This document shows positions 1 to 10,455 of a DNA stretch of 64,000 bases, in pieces; positions within the stretch are counted from its first letter, which is position 1; the number at the start of each line of letters is the position of its first letter. Below the pieces are notes generated by a model. It was not told the origin of the DNA and did no database searches. It was given only the letters and a program-made list of their open reading frames with translations. The position numbers and the translations under genes were made by a program. The stretch is from JANQRZ01 sp965214485 (lineage in GTDB: Bacteria; Bacteroidota; Rhodothermia; Rhodothermales; JANQRZ01), in NCBI GenBank assembly GCA_965214485.1, contig CBDCBW010000002.1, forward strand, positions 62,001-126,000. Reading direction: 5' to 3'.

Positions 1-1724
1 GTCACCCAGGCTGCCGCGCCGCCCGCACGCGGCAGGCCCGTCACCGTCACCCTGAACGCCTCGGCGTCCACGGTCTGAGCCGGGAATTGCCCGATCCGCA
101 CGGTGTAGGTGTAGTCGCCCCCCGGCGCACTCGTCGGCACCTGCTGCACGTAGCTCCCCGAAAGGGTCTGCCCCGCCGGGAGCGTGCCACGCCGCACCCG
201 CGCCTGAGCGAGCGTCGCCCCGCCGATCTCGGCGGTGAAGAAGAGGTCGCCCGTGACCGCGCTCGCGGCGTTGTTCGTCACGGTGTAGCTCACGGTGACG
301 GAGCCGCCCGGGGGAACCGCCGCCGGGCTCACCGATGCCGTGAGGTCGAACGCCGGGCCGGGGGCCTCGCAGCTCAGCGACGCGCTGCCGAGGTCGTCGA
401 AGGTGTTGGTGGCGAAGCCGACGTAGTGCGCCGCCGGGTCGAAAGCGTCGCTCGGGTCGGCGTCCGCCGTGCAGTCGTCGGCGATGCGGCGGAGCGTGTT
501 GTCTTTCGTCGAGGCCAGCCCGCTGCCCCACTCGTCGCCGGGGTCGAACCCGATTTGCCCGACGGCGTCCACGGCCTCGGTGCCCCGGTAGAGCACCACC
601 GCGTCGTCGCCGTTGAAGAGAGGCTCCGTCGTCGTCTGGTCGGCCTCGGCGAGGATGGCGGGGTCCGAGGTCCCTTCGGCGAGCACGAACACGTCGCCCG
701 GCGCAATCGTCCCGGCGAGGTTCACGACCGTGCCCGCCGAGGTGCTGCCGTTGAAGAATACCTGGAGGCTGTAGCCCGCGAGGCTGACCGCCGCGCCGGT
801 GCCGTTGTAAATCTCGACCGCCTTGTTGAACGACGAGCCCTCGACGTACTCCGAGATCAGCAGGTCGGCCGCCTCGCCGCCCGGCCCGGGGCCGCTGCCG
901 TCGGGCGCGAAGGCGCGGCGGGCGAGCGTCGAGTCGAGCACGAACGGGTTGGGGTTGCCCTGCTGCGAGGCGATGAAGCTGCTCCGGTCGGCCTCGAAGG
1001 CGTCGACCGAGTCCTGGGTGTGCCACGCGAGGAGGTCGCCGAGCTGGACGTCGAGGAAGCCCGAGGCGAGGCGCGCCTCCCAGACGGCGTAGACGTAGAA
1101 GATCGACCGCGCCGCGTTGCCCTTGTGGTCCTCGCGCGGCTCGAAGCGCCCGAAGTACCCCGCCGGCGGGTTGTCGTCATCGACCTCGCTCCACTCGTCG
1201 AGGTTGGCCGTCGGCGTGCTCGACTGCTGCTGGGCGAGGCGAAACCACGTGTCGGTCTGGGCGTCGGGGATGTCCGCGAACGGGCTGTTGCCGCGGGCGC
1301 TGTTGACCTCGTCGCGCGTCGGGAAGAGGTTGTGCATGTCGCTCCGCTGCGGCTCGCTCGCCATCCCGAGCGACTGCGGCCACGTGTGCTCGGTGTTGAC
1401 GCCCTGCGCGAGCGCGCTGCTCGACGGGTCGCCGGAGAGGACGATCGTGAAGCCGGTGTAGACCGCGCGGAGGTTGCCGTTGCGGCCCTGCTCCCAGCCG
1501 TAGAGCGCGTCGCGCGCCGGCCCGTAGCCGAGCGTGGCGGTCGGGCTATAGTCCGCGCGGACCGCGTCGAGGAGCGCCTGCCCTTCCAAGCCGGGATAGA
1601 GCACCGTCTGCGCCGGGGCAGCGGGACCGAGGACGAGCAGCGCGAGGACGGCGGCGAGGGAGCGGATCGAAACGGAGAGCATCGGCGTGGGGCTACGCGG
1701 GAAGGGCTTAGAAGGCGTAAACAT
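1..1724 (-). CDS. Secreted endonuclease I family protein with lamin-tail domain (C-terminus beyond window)
   Basis: An open frame runs from an ATG at 1724 off the left edge (about 574 residues visible). An in-frame Met at 1682 directly precedes a classic signal peptide (MLSVSIRSLAAVLALLVL..APAQ); I prefer 1724 because GGAGAAGG lies just before it, but 1682 is nearly as good. Numbering from Met 1682, the endonuclease I (EndA/NucM) core is shown by NTEHTWPQSLG and SDMHNLFPT near residues 97-120, the family His and metal-site motifs. A lamin-tail domain follows (LLISEYVEGSSFNKAVEIYN, ending near residue 430), then an Ig/CARDB-like module shared with other secreted proteins here. Known family members cleave DNA or RNA non-specifically outside the cell. 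A T9SS sorting domain is expected beyond the edge but is not visible. Confidence 0.85.
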   Translation of the reverse strand, partial: MFTPSKPFPRSPTPMLSVSIRSLAAVLALLVLGPAAPAQTVLYPGLEGQALLDAVRADYSPTATLGYGPARDALYGWEQGRNGNLRAVYTGFTIVLSGDPSSSALAQGVNTEHTWPQSLGMASEPQRSDMHNLFPTRDEVNSARGNSPFADIPDAQTDTWFRLAQQQSSTPTANLDEWSEVDDDNPPAGYFGRFEPREDHKGNAARSIFYVYAVWEARLASGFLDVQLGDLLAWHTQDSVDAFEADRSSFIASQQGNPNPFVLDSTLARRAFAPDGSGPGPGGEAADLLISEYVEGSSFNKAVEIYNGTGAAVSLAGYSLQVFFNGSTSAGTVVNLAGTIAPGDVFVLAEGTSDPAILAEADQTTTEPLFNGDDAVVLYRGTEAVDAVGQIGFDPGDEWGSGLASTKDNTLRRIADDCTADADPSDAFDPAAHYVGFATNTFDDLGSASLSCEAPGPAFDLTASVSPAAVPPGGSVTVSYTVTNNAASAVTGDLFFTAEIGGATLAQARVRRGTLPAGQTLSGSYVQQVPTSAPGGDYTYTVRIGQFPAQTVDAEAFRVTVTGLPRAGGAAAWV

Positions 1725-2022
1725 ACCTTCTCCCCCGCCCGACCTCGCCGACCCCAGGATGAATTGAGCGAAGAGATCGACCTGTCTTGCCGTCCACTCC
1801 TGGAGCGCCAAGTTCGGCACCATATGAATTCGTTCGCCGCGCCGCCCCCATAGGGACTCCCTGGCAGTGTCCTCGCTTTGATTGTGAGACGCACAGCACT
1901 CGCACCTCGCTCATCTCCTCGCTCACCGAGACACCCCGACGGCAACCACCAACGAGTCAGCAAGCCAACTGCCGCCGCCAAGCCCGGCACCACGGCCAAC
2001 AAGGTTAAGCGTAAGATGAACA
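1725..2022. other. Intergenic region with no recognised gene
   Basis: About 300 bp upstream of the endonuclease gene. Short open frames exist on both strands, but none has a recognisable protein, a good start site or conserved-looking composition. It presumably holds the promoter of the minus-strand endonuclease gene. Confidence 0.5.
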
Positions 2023-2059
2023 GGGCCGCCCTTTCAACAAGGGCGGCCCCGCTTTTTTT
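2023..2059. terminator. Strong hairpin terminator downstream of acnA
   Basis: An 11-bp perfect stem (GGGCCGCCCTT/AAGGGCGGCCC) with a 5-nt loop lies 20 bp beyond the acnA stop. The seven-T run is on the plus-strand side (2053-2059), so as a canonical terminator it reads better for plus-strand transcripts. The minus-strand tail TGTTCATCTT is only moderately T-rich. It probably ends acnA and also blocks readthrough from the left. Confidence 0.75.
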
Positions 2060-2078
2060 CGCATTAGTCGGTCGGCGC

Positions 2079-4799
<2,721 letters not shown>

Positions 4800-4882
4800 C
4801 GGGAGAGGGGCTGGGAGTCGCGGGGCGAGAGGGCGTGTTACACGCGCGCCGGGGGCGGTTTGTTTGTCAAGACGCAGCGCAG

Positions 4883-4891
4883 CGAAAGATA
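4883..4891 (-). promoter_or_regulatory. Putative -10-type element upstream of acnA
   Basis: On the minus strand this reads TATCTTTCG, about 85 bp upstream of the acnA ATG. It belongs to a recurring TAnCTTTCG-like motif found upstream of several genes in this window and resembles the Bacteroidota -7 box TAnnTTTG. No convincing -35 partner is visible. Confidence 0.35.
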
Positions 4892-4962
4892 GGCCGGACG
4901 CTGATAGAGGCGTATCCTCACGGGATCGTCGGTCTCCTCCCCACGCTCATCCGTTACCCCTC

Positions 4963-5064
4963 ATGCCCGAGTCCCGTCAGGAAGTCAACCGCAAGGCCAC
5001 GACCGTTTTCGTCATCGCCACGGTCGTGGTGATCGTCGCGCTTCTGGCCGTGTTCGTGTTCTGA
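4963..5064 (+). CDS. Small single-pass membrane protein, 33 residues
   Basis: The frame encodes a short polar N-terminus (MPESRQEVNRKA) followed by one very hydrophobic helix (TTVFVIATVVVIVALLAVFVF) that ends the protein. The N-in charge pattern suits a single membrane anchor. The gene lies divergently from acnA. I do not recognise a named family; it resembles the many uncharacterised one-helix proteins of bacterial membranes. The coding potential is plausible but not certain at this length. Confidence 0.5.
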   Translation: MPESRQEVNRKATTVFVIATVVVIVALLAVFVF

Positions 5065-5206
5065 GTCCTCAGCGCGCGTTCAACCTGTTTCTGCCGCGAC
5101 GTGCCGCGCGAAGAGGCGGTCGAGCGAGAGGCCGGAAGTTGGCGATGAGCTGCCGTTTATCTTAAAATTAGCGTCCTCACAACCGTCCCCCCCTCCCTAT
5201 CGCGCT

Positions 5207-7363
5207 ATGACCTACGCCACCTCCCTCGCCGCGCGCCTGCTCGGCCTCGCGCTGCTTTTGCTCGCGGCCCCTTTCGCCGCCGCCCAGGCCCCTACCCTCT
5301 CCGCCACCATCGAGCCGCCCGAGCCCGGCATCGACCGGCTCGACTTCGGGAGCACCATCGAGCCGCTCGGCGACGTCAACGGCGACGATGCCGAGGACTT
5401 CGCCGTCGGCGGGGCGCTGGCCGAGAAGGACGGGCGGATCGAAGTCGGCCGCGTCTACATCGTGGACGGCGCGACGAAGGTGCCCCTCGACACGCTCGAG
5501 TCCCCGGTCCCGACCGAGCAAGGCTCCTTCGGCGATGTCATTGTTAACCTCGGCGACCTCGACGGCGACGCCGTGGCCGACTTCGTGGTGACGGCGCAGG
5601 GCGACAGCCTCGACGCCGACACCAACTCCGGCGCGGCCTACGTCTACAGCGGGGCCACGGGGGCCATGCTCTACACCCTCCACTCGCCGGAGCCTACGGC
5701 GTTCGGGAGCTTCGGAAGCGCTGCCAGCCGGGCCGGCGACCTCACCGGCGACGGCCGCCAGGAGATCTTGGTCGGCGCGCTCGGCGAGCGCGAGCAGGGC
5801 TTCGGCAGTGGACAAGTCCACGTCTTCGACGGGGCCAGCGGCTCGTTCATCCGGACCATCCTCCCGACCGACGCCCTCGGCCAGGGCGACGTCTTCGAGT
5901 TCTTCGGCCGCACCGTCGCCGTCCTCGACGACCTCACCGGCGACGGCGTCCGCGACCACGCCGTCTTCACCCGCTTCGCCAGCGGCGGCGACGGCCGGGT
6001 GGACTTCTTCAGCGGGGCCGACGGCGCGCCCTTCGACTTCCTCACGGAGACCTTCGCGATGGGCTTCCCCGGCCTCGACGACTTCGGCGAGGTCATCTTC
6101 CAGATGCCCGACCTCACCGGCGACGGCACCGACGAGATCCTCATCTCGGCACCGGGGGCCGAGCGGCCCTCGCCGTTCCCGAACCCGTTCCTCGGCGGGC
6201 GCGGCGTGGTCAGCCTCTACGACGGCGCGACGCGCGACCTCATCCGGCAGTACCGCGCCGACTTCGACCCGGCGGGCGAGCCGCAGGGGCTCGGGGCCAC
6301 CGTCGCGCTCGGCGGAGACCTCGACGGCGACGGCGTGCGCGACCTCTACCTCGGGGCCCCCGGCTCCGACGTGCCCGGCCTCCCGTTCTCCCAACCCAAC
6401 GCCGGGGCGGTCTTCGTCTTTAGCACCCTCACCGGCAGCGTGCTCACCCGCGTGGACTCCCCGAACCCCGCTTTCATCGGCGTCTTCGCCCTCGGCATGG
6501 CGCTCGCCGACACCGACGGCGACGCCGTCCGGGAGCTCCTCGTCGGGGCCCCCGGCGAGAACGGCCGCGACGGGCGGCTCTACGTCTACGAGCAGAACCT
6601 CACCACCGCCGTCGTAACGATCGACGTCGAGCCGACCTCCTCCGACCCGATTGTGGTCCCCGCCGAAGGCGGCAGCTTCGCCTTCGCCGCGACGCTCACG
6701 AACGCCACCTCGGAGACGCAGACGGTCCAGGCGTGGACCGAGGCGACGTTCCCCGACGGCTCCATCAAGCAGCCCAACGGCAACGACCTGCTCGGCCCGG
6801 TTACGGTGACCCTCGCGCCGGGGCAGACGCTCACCCGCCAGCTCGTCCAAGAGGTGCCCGCCGGCATCCCGGCCGGGAGCTATACCTACACCGCGCTCAT
6901 CGGGGCCTTCCCCGACGCGCCGGTTGCCAGCGACGGCTTCCCCGCCGTGAAGCTGCCGCCGACCGGCACGCGGACCGCGCCGGCCGTCACCGCGTGGCGC
7001 GTCCTCGACGCCGAGTCCGGCTCGCCCGTCGAGGCCGGAGCGCGCTGGGGCGCGAACACGCCGGAGGCTCCGGCCGCTGCCTCATCGGCGACGCCCGAGG
7101 CCTTCGCCCTCGCGGCGGCCTATCCGAACCCGTTCCTCGCCAGGACGGCGATTGGCTACGACCTCCCGGGAGCCGCCCAGGTGGAACTGGCAGTCTACGA
7201 CGTGACCGGCCGCCGCGTGGCGACGCTCGTGGACGAGCCGCAGGCCGCGGGCCGCTACGAGGCCGCGTGGAACGCAGCAGGTCTCCCGAGCGGGGTCTAC
7301 CTCGTCCGACTGAGCACGAGCGGCGGAGACTCCGCGACGCAGCGGATCACCCTCCTTCGGTAG
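5207..7363 (+). CDS. FG-GAP repeat protein with T9SS sorting domain
   Basis: 718 residues with an N-terminal signal peptide (MTYATSLAARLLGLALLLLA..AAAQA). About seven FG-GAP/integrin-alpha-like repeats follow (residues about 55-460), each with a calcium-binding loop such as DLDGDGVRDLYLG, DLTGDGTDEILIS or DTDGDAVRELLVG, predicting a seven-bladed beta-propeller. An Ig/CARDB-like module (about 468-585) precedes a typical T9SS sorting domain (YPNPFLARTAIGYDL, GRRVATLVDEPQAAGRYE, LPSGVYLVRLS, ending QRITLLR). It should be exported through the SprA system and shown on or released from the cell surface. Such propellers are often adhesive, but the ligand is unknown. TATCTT at 5158-5163 may be part of its promoter. 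Confidence 0.93.
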   Translation: MTYATSLAARLLGLALLLLAAPFAAAQAPTLSATIEPPEPGIDRLDFGSTIEPLGDVNGDDAEDFAVGGALAEKDGRIEVGRVYIVDGATKVPLDTLESPVPTEQGSFGDVIVNLGDLDGDAVADFVVTAQGDSLDADTNSGAAYVYSGATGAMLYTLHSPEPTAFGSFGSAASRAGDLTGDGRQEILVGALGEREQGFGSGQVHVFDGASGSFIRTILPTDALGQGDVFEFFGRTVAVLDDLTGDGVRDHAVFTRFASGGDGRVDFFSGADGAPFDFLTETFAMGFPGLDDFGEVIFQMPDLTGDGTDEILISAPGAERPSPFPNPFLGGRGVVSLYDGATRDLIRQYRADFDPAGEPQGLGATVALGGDLDGDGVRDLYLGAPGSDVPGLPFSQPNAGAVFVFSTLTGSVLTRVDSPNPAFIGVFALGMALADTDGDAVRELLVGAPGENGRDGRLYVYEQNLTTAVVTIDVEPTSSDPIVVPAEGGSFAFAATLTNATSETQTVQAWTEATFPDGSIKQPNGNDLLGPVTVTLAPGQTLTRQLVQEVPAGIPAGSYTYTALIGAFPDAPVASDGFPAVKLPPTGTRTAPAVTAWRVLDAESGSPVEAGARWGANTPEAPAAASSATPEAFALAAAYPNPFLARTAIGYDLPGAAQVELAVYDVTGRRVATLVDEPQAAGRYEAAWNAAGLPSGVYLVRLSTSGGDSATQRITLLR

Positions 7364-7463
7364 CGGCACACGCTCAGCCGTCGCTCCGCGCTCGCGCCGC
7401 CCTCCCGCTGCGCGAGCGCGGCTGCCTTCGACCCTCCCTCCTCTCTCTCGCGCCCCCGCCCTC

Positions 7464-8165
7464 GTGGTGCGTCCCCTCTTGCTGCTGCTGATCTCGGCCC
7501 TGTGCGCCGCCTGCGCGGGGTCCTCTCGCCCCGCCGCCGAAGCCACCCTCTCCGGCGAGATGGATCCGAAGCCGACGGGCGAGACGGCCGTCTTCGAGTG
7601 CGCCGACGGGGACAGCGACGTCGAGTTCACGGTCCGCACCGGGCCGGGCGAGGTCGCCCTCTGGCTCCCCGAGCGGTTCCAAGGCCGGTCCGGCGGGACC
7701 TACCTCGTGCTCGGCCAGGTCCGCGCCGCCAGCGGGGCGAAGTACGAGGGCGGCGGCGTTACGGTGTGGACGAAAGGCGACGCGGCCCTTCTCGAAGTGG
7801 ACGGGCAGACGTTTACCGGCTGCCGGGAGAACCCCCAGCGCTCGGTGTGGGAGGACGCGGAGCGCAGCGGCGTGGACTTCCGCGCCGTCGGGCAGGAGCC
7901 GGGCTGGCACCTCGATATCTGTGAGGGCGAGCGCATCCGGTTCGTGTACGCCTACGGCGAGCGCGAGGCTACGACGCCCGCGCCTGCGCCGACGGTGGCC
8001 GACGGGCGGACCGTCTACCGCGCCGAGTCCGAAGCGCACACCCTCATCGTAACAATCACCGGCGAGCCGTGCTCCGACGTGATGAGCGGCGAGCGCTTCG
8101 AGCACGCAGTAACGGTCGAGCTCGACGGCGAGCCGTATCGGGGCTGCGGGCGGTCGCTACCCTGA
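7464..8165 (+). CDS. Lipoprotein with MliC-like and COG3650-like domains
   Basis: 233 residues starting with GTG at 7464 (GTG GTG CGT). A hydrophobic leader ends in LCAAC, a somewhat weak lipobox with Cys17 as the likely lipidated residue. Residues about 42-112 resemble MliC, the membrane-bound inhibitor of C-type lysozyme (FECADGDSDVEFTVRTG ... VTVWTKGDAALLEVDGQTFTGCREN). Residues about 128-232 resemble the COG3650 domain (FRAVGQEPGWHLDI ... CSDVMSGERFEHAVTVELDG..YRGCGRSL) with paired Cys. Known MliC proteins protect the cell wall from host or predator lysozyme. Role in this organism is inferred. It stands 100 bp after the FG-GAP gene with no clear promoter between. Confidence 0.8.
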   Translation: MVRPLLLLLISALCAACAGSSRPAAEATLSGEMDPKPTGETAVFECADGDSDVEFTVRTGPGEVALWLPERFQGRSGGTYLVLGQVRAASGAKYEGGGVTVWTKGDAALLEVDGQTFTGCRENPQRSVWEDAERSGVDFRAVGQEPGWHLDICEGERIRFVYAYGEREATTPAPAPTVADGRTVYRAESEAHTLIVTITGEPCSDVMSGERFEHAVTVELDGEPYRGCGRSLP

Positions 8166-8238
8166 CGGTTCCCCGAGCCCGAGGTGGGGTCGGTCCAGGC
8201 CGGGGGCGAGCAACGTAGTCGGCTCTCTTGCCGCGCTC

Positions 8239-8652
8239 CTACCGCTCCTCGTGCTTCGCAACGTGCTGCGCGAAGAGTTCGTCGAGCGTAGCCGCCGGGT
8301 CTAGGGTGCGCCCCGTGTGGACGGGCGAGGTTTGGAGCGCGGCGCTGCGCGGGGCCGTGAGCCAATGGAACCGCTCGCTCGGCGGGTAGAGGCCCACCGG
8401 CCCGCCCGCCACGCCGCCCTCAGCCACGCGCTCGTAGGCGGCGAGGTAGCGGTCCAGCAACGCCGGGTCGAGGCCGGGGCAGCGGGCCGCGAGCCACGCC
8501 GGGTCGCGGCGGAGTCTAGCAGCGAGGAAGCCCGCCGTCCGGGCGTGGAGCACCACGCCCGCCGTCACAAAATCTCCCCGGAGCGGGCACGGCACGACGC
8601 GCACCGTGGCATAGTCGTAATCGTGCAGCCGGGGTTCGGTCGGCGCGCTCAT
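8239..8652 (-). CDS. DUF3037 family protein
   Basis: 137 residues. The N-terminal pattern YDYATVRVVPCPLRGDFVTAGVVLHART fits DUF3037, a family of unknown function. It is translationally coupled to the kinase-like gene upstream: its ATG overlaps that gene's TGA by 4 bp (8649-8652). From memory, DUF3037 genes are often found next to this type of HipA-like kinase, so the two probably act together, for example as enzyme and partner or substrate. No catalytic motif is apparent. Confidence 0.82.
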   Translation of the reverse strand: MSAPTEPRLHDYDYATVRVVPCPLRGDFVTAGVVLHARTAGFLAARLRRDPAWLAARCPGLDPALLDRYLAAYERVAEGGVAGGPVGLYPPSERFHWLTAPRSAALQTSPVHTGRTLDPAATLDELFAQHVAKHEER

Positions 8653-9488
8653 CGGCGGTACGGCAGCGGTGCGGGGGTCTCGGACTGGACCGCCCGGCGC
8701 GCCTGCTCGGCGGCCTCAGCGAATGCGCGGGGAGCCGCGAGGCGGGTGCGGAAGTAGTCGAGGTACGCCTGCCGGTTCGCCTCGGCGGTCTCGAACGGCG
8801 GCGTGCGGCTGGGTGGGGCGTCCATCAAGAGGTCGTCCGGCACGGCGGCCAGCACCTCGCGGAGTGCGTCCTCGGTGAGACGCGGAGCGAGACGGGCGTC
8901 GGCGTCGGCGAGGCTCGCGGCGCGGGGCAGCAGGACGTGGTCCCGGACCGGAGCAAAGGGCGCGCGGGCGCGGGCTTCGCCCACGCTCGGCCAGTCGTGG
9001 TGGAAGTAGAGCGCCGCGCCGTGGTCGATCAGCCACACCTCGCCCTGCCACACCAAGAGGTTCGGGTTGCGCGCCGTCCGGTCGATGTTGGTCGTGAGCG
9101 CGTCGAGCCAAACGATATCGGCCGCTCGCTCCGGCGCAATCAGGTCGGCAGCGGCGACGGGATCGTAGGTGAACGCCCCGTCGAGGTAGCGCAGCCCGAC
9201 GTTCGCGCCCCGGCTCCCACCGAGGATGTCTTGAATCTCCGGGTCCGGCTCGGTCCGCCCGAAGCCGTCGCTGAGCGTGACGACCGCGAGCTCCGGCACC
9301 GGCAGCCCGAGCCGCCCCGCGAGCTGCCCGGCGATCAGCTCGGCAATCAGCGCCCGCGCGCCCTGCCCCGCCCCGCGAAATTTGACGACGAAGAGGTCGC
9401 CCCCGTCGGTTTCGACGATCGCCGGGAGCGAGCCGCCCTCGCGGAGCGGCACGGCGTAGCGGGCGGCGGTGTGAACGGGAAGCGGCAT
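8649..9488 (-). CDS. HipA-like kinase (HipA_2 type)
   Basis: 279 residues from the ATG at 9488; a longer frame reaches 9536 but its extra 16 residues lack family character. Kinase-like features are the nucleotide-binding region with VETDGGDLFVVKFRG (Lys near 37), the catalytic-loop-like NIDRTARNPNLL (near 135-146) and the metal-site segment VWLIDHGAALYFHHDW. This matches the small HipA-like kinases rather than full-length HipA toxin: there is no HipA N-terminal subdomain and no adjacent HipB-type DNA-binding antitoxin. The stop overlaps the DUF3037 start by 4 bp, so the pair is one transcription unit, diverging from the MNT gene at 9554. Target and biological role are unknown. Confidence 0.82.
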   Translation of the reverse strand: MPLPVHTAARYAVPLREGGSLPAIVETDGGDLFVVKFRGAGQGARALIAELIAGQLAGRLGLPVPELAVVTLSDGFGRTEPDPEIQDILGGSRGANVGLRYLDGAFTYDPVAAADLIAPERAADIVWLDALTTNIDRTARNPNLLVWQGEVWLIDHGAALYFHHDWPSVGEARARAPFAPVRDHVLLPRAASLADADARLAPRLTEDALREVLAAVPDDLLMDAPPSRTPPFETAEANRQAYLDYFRTRLAAPRAFAEAAEQARRAVQSETPAPLPYRR

Positions 9489-9553
9489 GGCGACTTGTAG
9501 CACTCGCCGAGCGAGGCGTTCCGGTAGCACGCGCACCCGGCGTACTTTGAGGC

Positions 9554-9862
9554 ATGGAAACGACTATCCATACAAAGAGCGATTTGCTTGAACGCCTTTG
9601 GGAGCAGCGGGACGAGATCACCCGCCTCGGCGTGGCACGTCTCGGCGTGTTCGGGTCGTTTGCGCGAGACGAGCCGACACCGGACAGCGATGTAGATCTC
9701 CTCGTCGAGTTCGCGTCAGGGCAGGCCACATTCGACCAATTTATGACGCTCGCTCACCTGCTCGAAGACACGTTGCAACGCCGCGTCGAACTCGTGAGGC
9801 CAGAGTCGCTCAGTCCCTACATCGGCCCGCACATTCTACGCGAAGTCGAGTACGTGGTATGA
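9554..9862 (+). CDS. MNT-type nucleotidyltransferase
   Basis: 102 residues with the minimal nucleotidyltransferase signature GVFGSFARDEPTPDSDVDLLVEF (GS near 34-35; acidic pair DVD near 48-50) and the downstream RRVELVRPESLSP strand. In HEPN/MNT toxin-antitoxin pairs this protein AMPylates a HEPN RNase toxin. Here no HEPN gene follows; the ATG of a DUF6883 gene overlaps its TGA by 4 bp instead. It diverges from the HipA-like kinase across 65 bp. GTACTTTG lies just upstream at 9549. The antitoxin-type role is known for the family; its partner here is inference. Confidence 0.88.
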   Translation: METTIHTKSDLLERLWEQRDEITRLGVARLGVFGSFARDEPTPDSDVDLLVEFASGQATFDQFMTLAHLLEDTLQRRVELVRPESLSPYIGPHILREVEYVV

Positions 9863-10188
9863 AATTGCCGAACGCAGACGAAGCGTTCGTCCCGCGCGAA
9901 AAGCTGACGGACTATCTCCTCGCTCTCGCGCATCCGGTTGGTGGTCCAAAAGCATCGTTCTTCCGGGCACACGGTTTCGGCGAACCCAACCTCGCCGAGT
10001 TGGAAACCGGCCTGCTGACCATCGCCCGCGCTGTGAGAGTTGAATCGAAGCAAGGCCCGCATGGAACGAAGTACGTTGCGGACGGTGACCTGCCTACTCC
10101 TCGCGGAACAGTCGTTCGGATACGGACGGTGTGGATCGTGGAGCCAACGCAGCCCCACCCGCGTTTCATCACAGCGTATCCGCTCTAA
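9859..10188 (+). CDS. DUF6883 family protein
   Basis: 109 residues beginning MKLPNADEAFVPREKLTDYLL with HPVGGPKASFFRAHGF, the middle segment GTKYVADGDLPTPRG and the C-terminal TVWIVEPTQPHPRFITAYPL. This is the DUF6883 pattern as I remember it: a small globular domain of unknown function that often sits beside DUF4926 proteins in cassette-like loci. Its start codon overlaps the nucleotidyltransferase stop (ATGA), so the two are translationally coupled. There is no signal peptide or membrane segment. A toxin or RNase-like activity is conceivable given the context but is not shown by the sequence. Confidence 0.75.
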   Translation: MKLPNADEAFVPREKLTDYLLALAHPVGGPKASFFRAHGFGEPNLAELETGLLTIARAVRVESKQGPHGTKYVADGDLPTPRGTVVRIRTVWIVEPTQPHPRFITAYPL

Positions 10189-10227
10189 CGAAAAAACCTG
10201 CTTTCGCAGGAACGCAACCAACATGCT

Positions 10228-10452
10228 ATGCACGAACACGACACCATAGTGCTGACCCGCGACCTTCCCGAGCCTGGCCTCCGGCGAGGTGATGTGGGTG
10301 CCATCGTTCACGTCTACGCCGATGGCGAGGCCATAGAGGTTGAATTCGTGACCGGCTCCGGCGCGACGGTCGCGGTGGAGACACTTTCGGCAGTTGATGT
10401 GCGCCCGCTCGGGCGGGAAGAGATTCTGCACGCCCGCGAGCTTGTCGCCTAG
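10228..10452 (+). CDS. DUF4926 family protein
   Basis: 74 residues: MHEHDTIVLTRDLPEPGLRRGDVGAIVHVY ... EVEFVTGSGATVAVETLSAVDVRPL. This is the compact beta-rich DUF4926 fold, typical of small partner proteins encoded next to DUF6883. It lies 39 bp after the DUF6883 gene and 3 bp before the ABC permease start. By size, position and family association it may be the antitoxin or immunity-like partner of DUF6883; that is inference. Confidence 0.78.
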   Translation: MHEHDTIVLTRDLPEPGLRRGDVGAIVHVYADGEAIEVEFVTGSGATVAVETLSAVDVRPLGREEILHARELVA

Positions 10453-10455
10453 CCT

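Noticed and set aside
10191..10210. Small hairpin CCTGC-GAAA-GCAGG followed by six T on the minus strand
   Set aside because: It looks like a terminator, but no minus-strand gene lies upstream and the stem is only 5 bp; kept out of the features.
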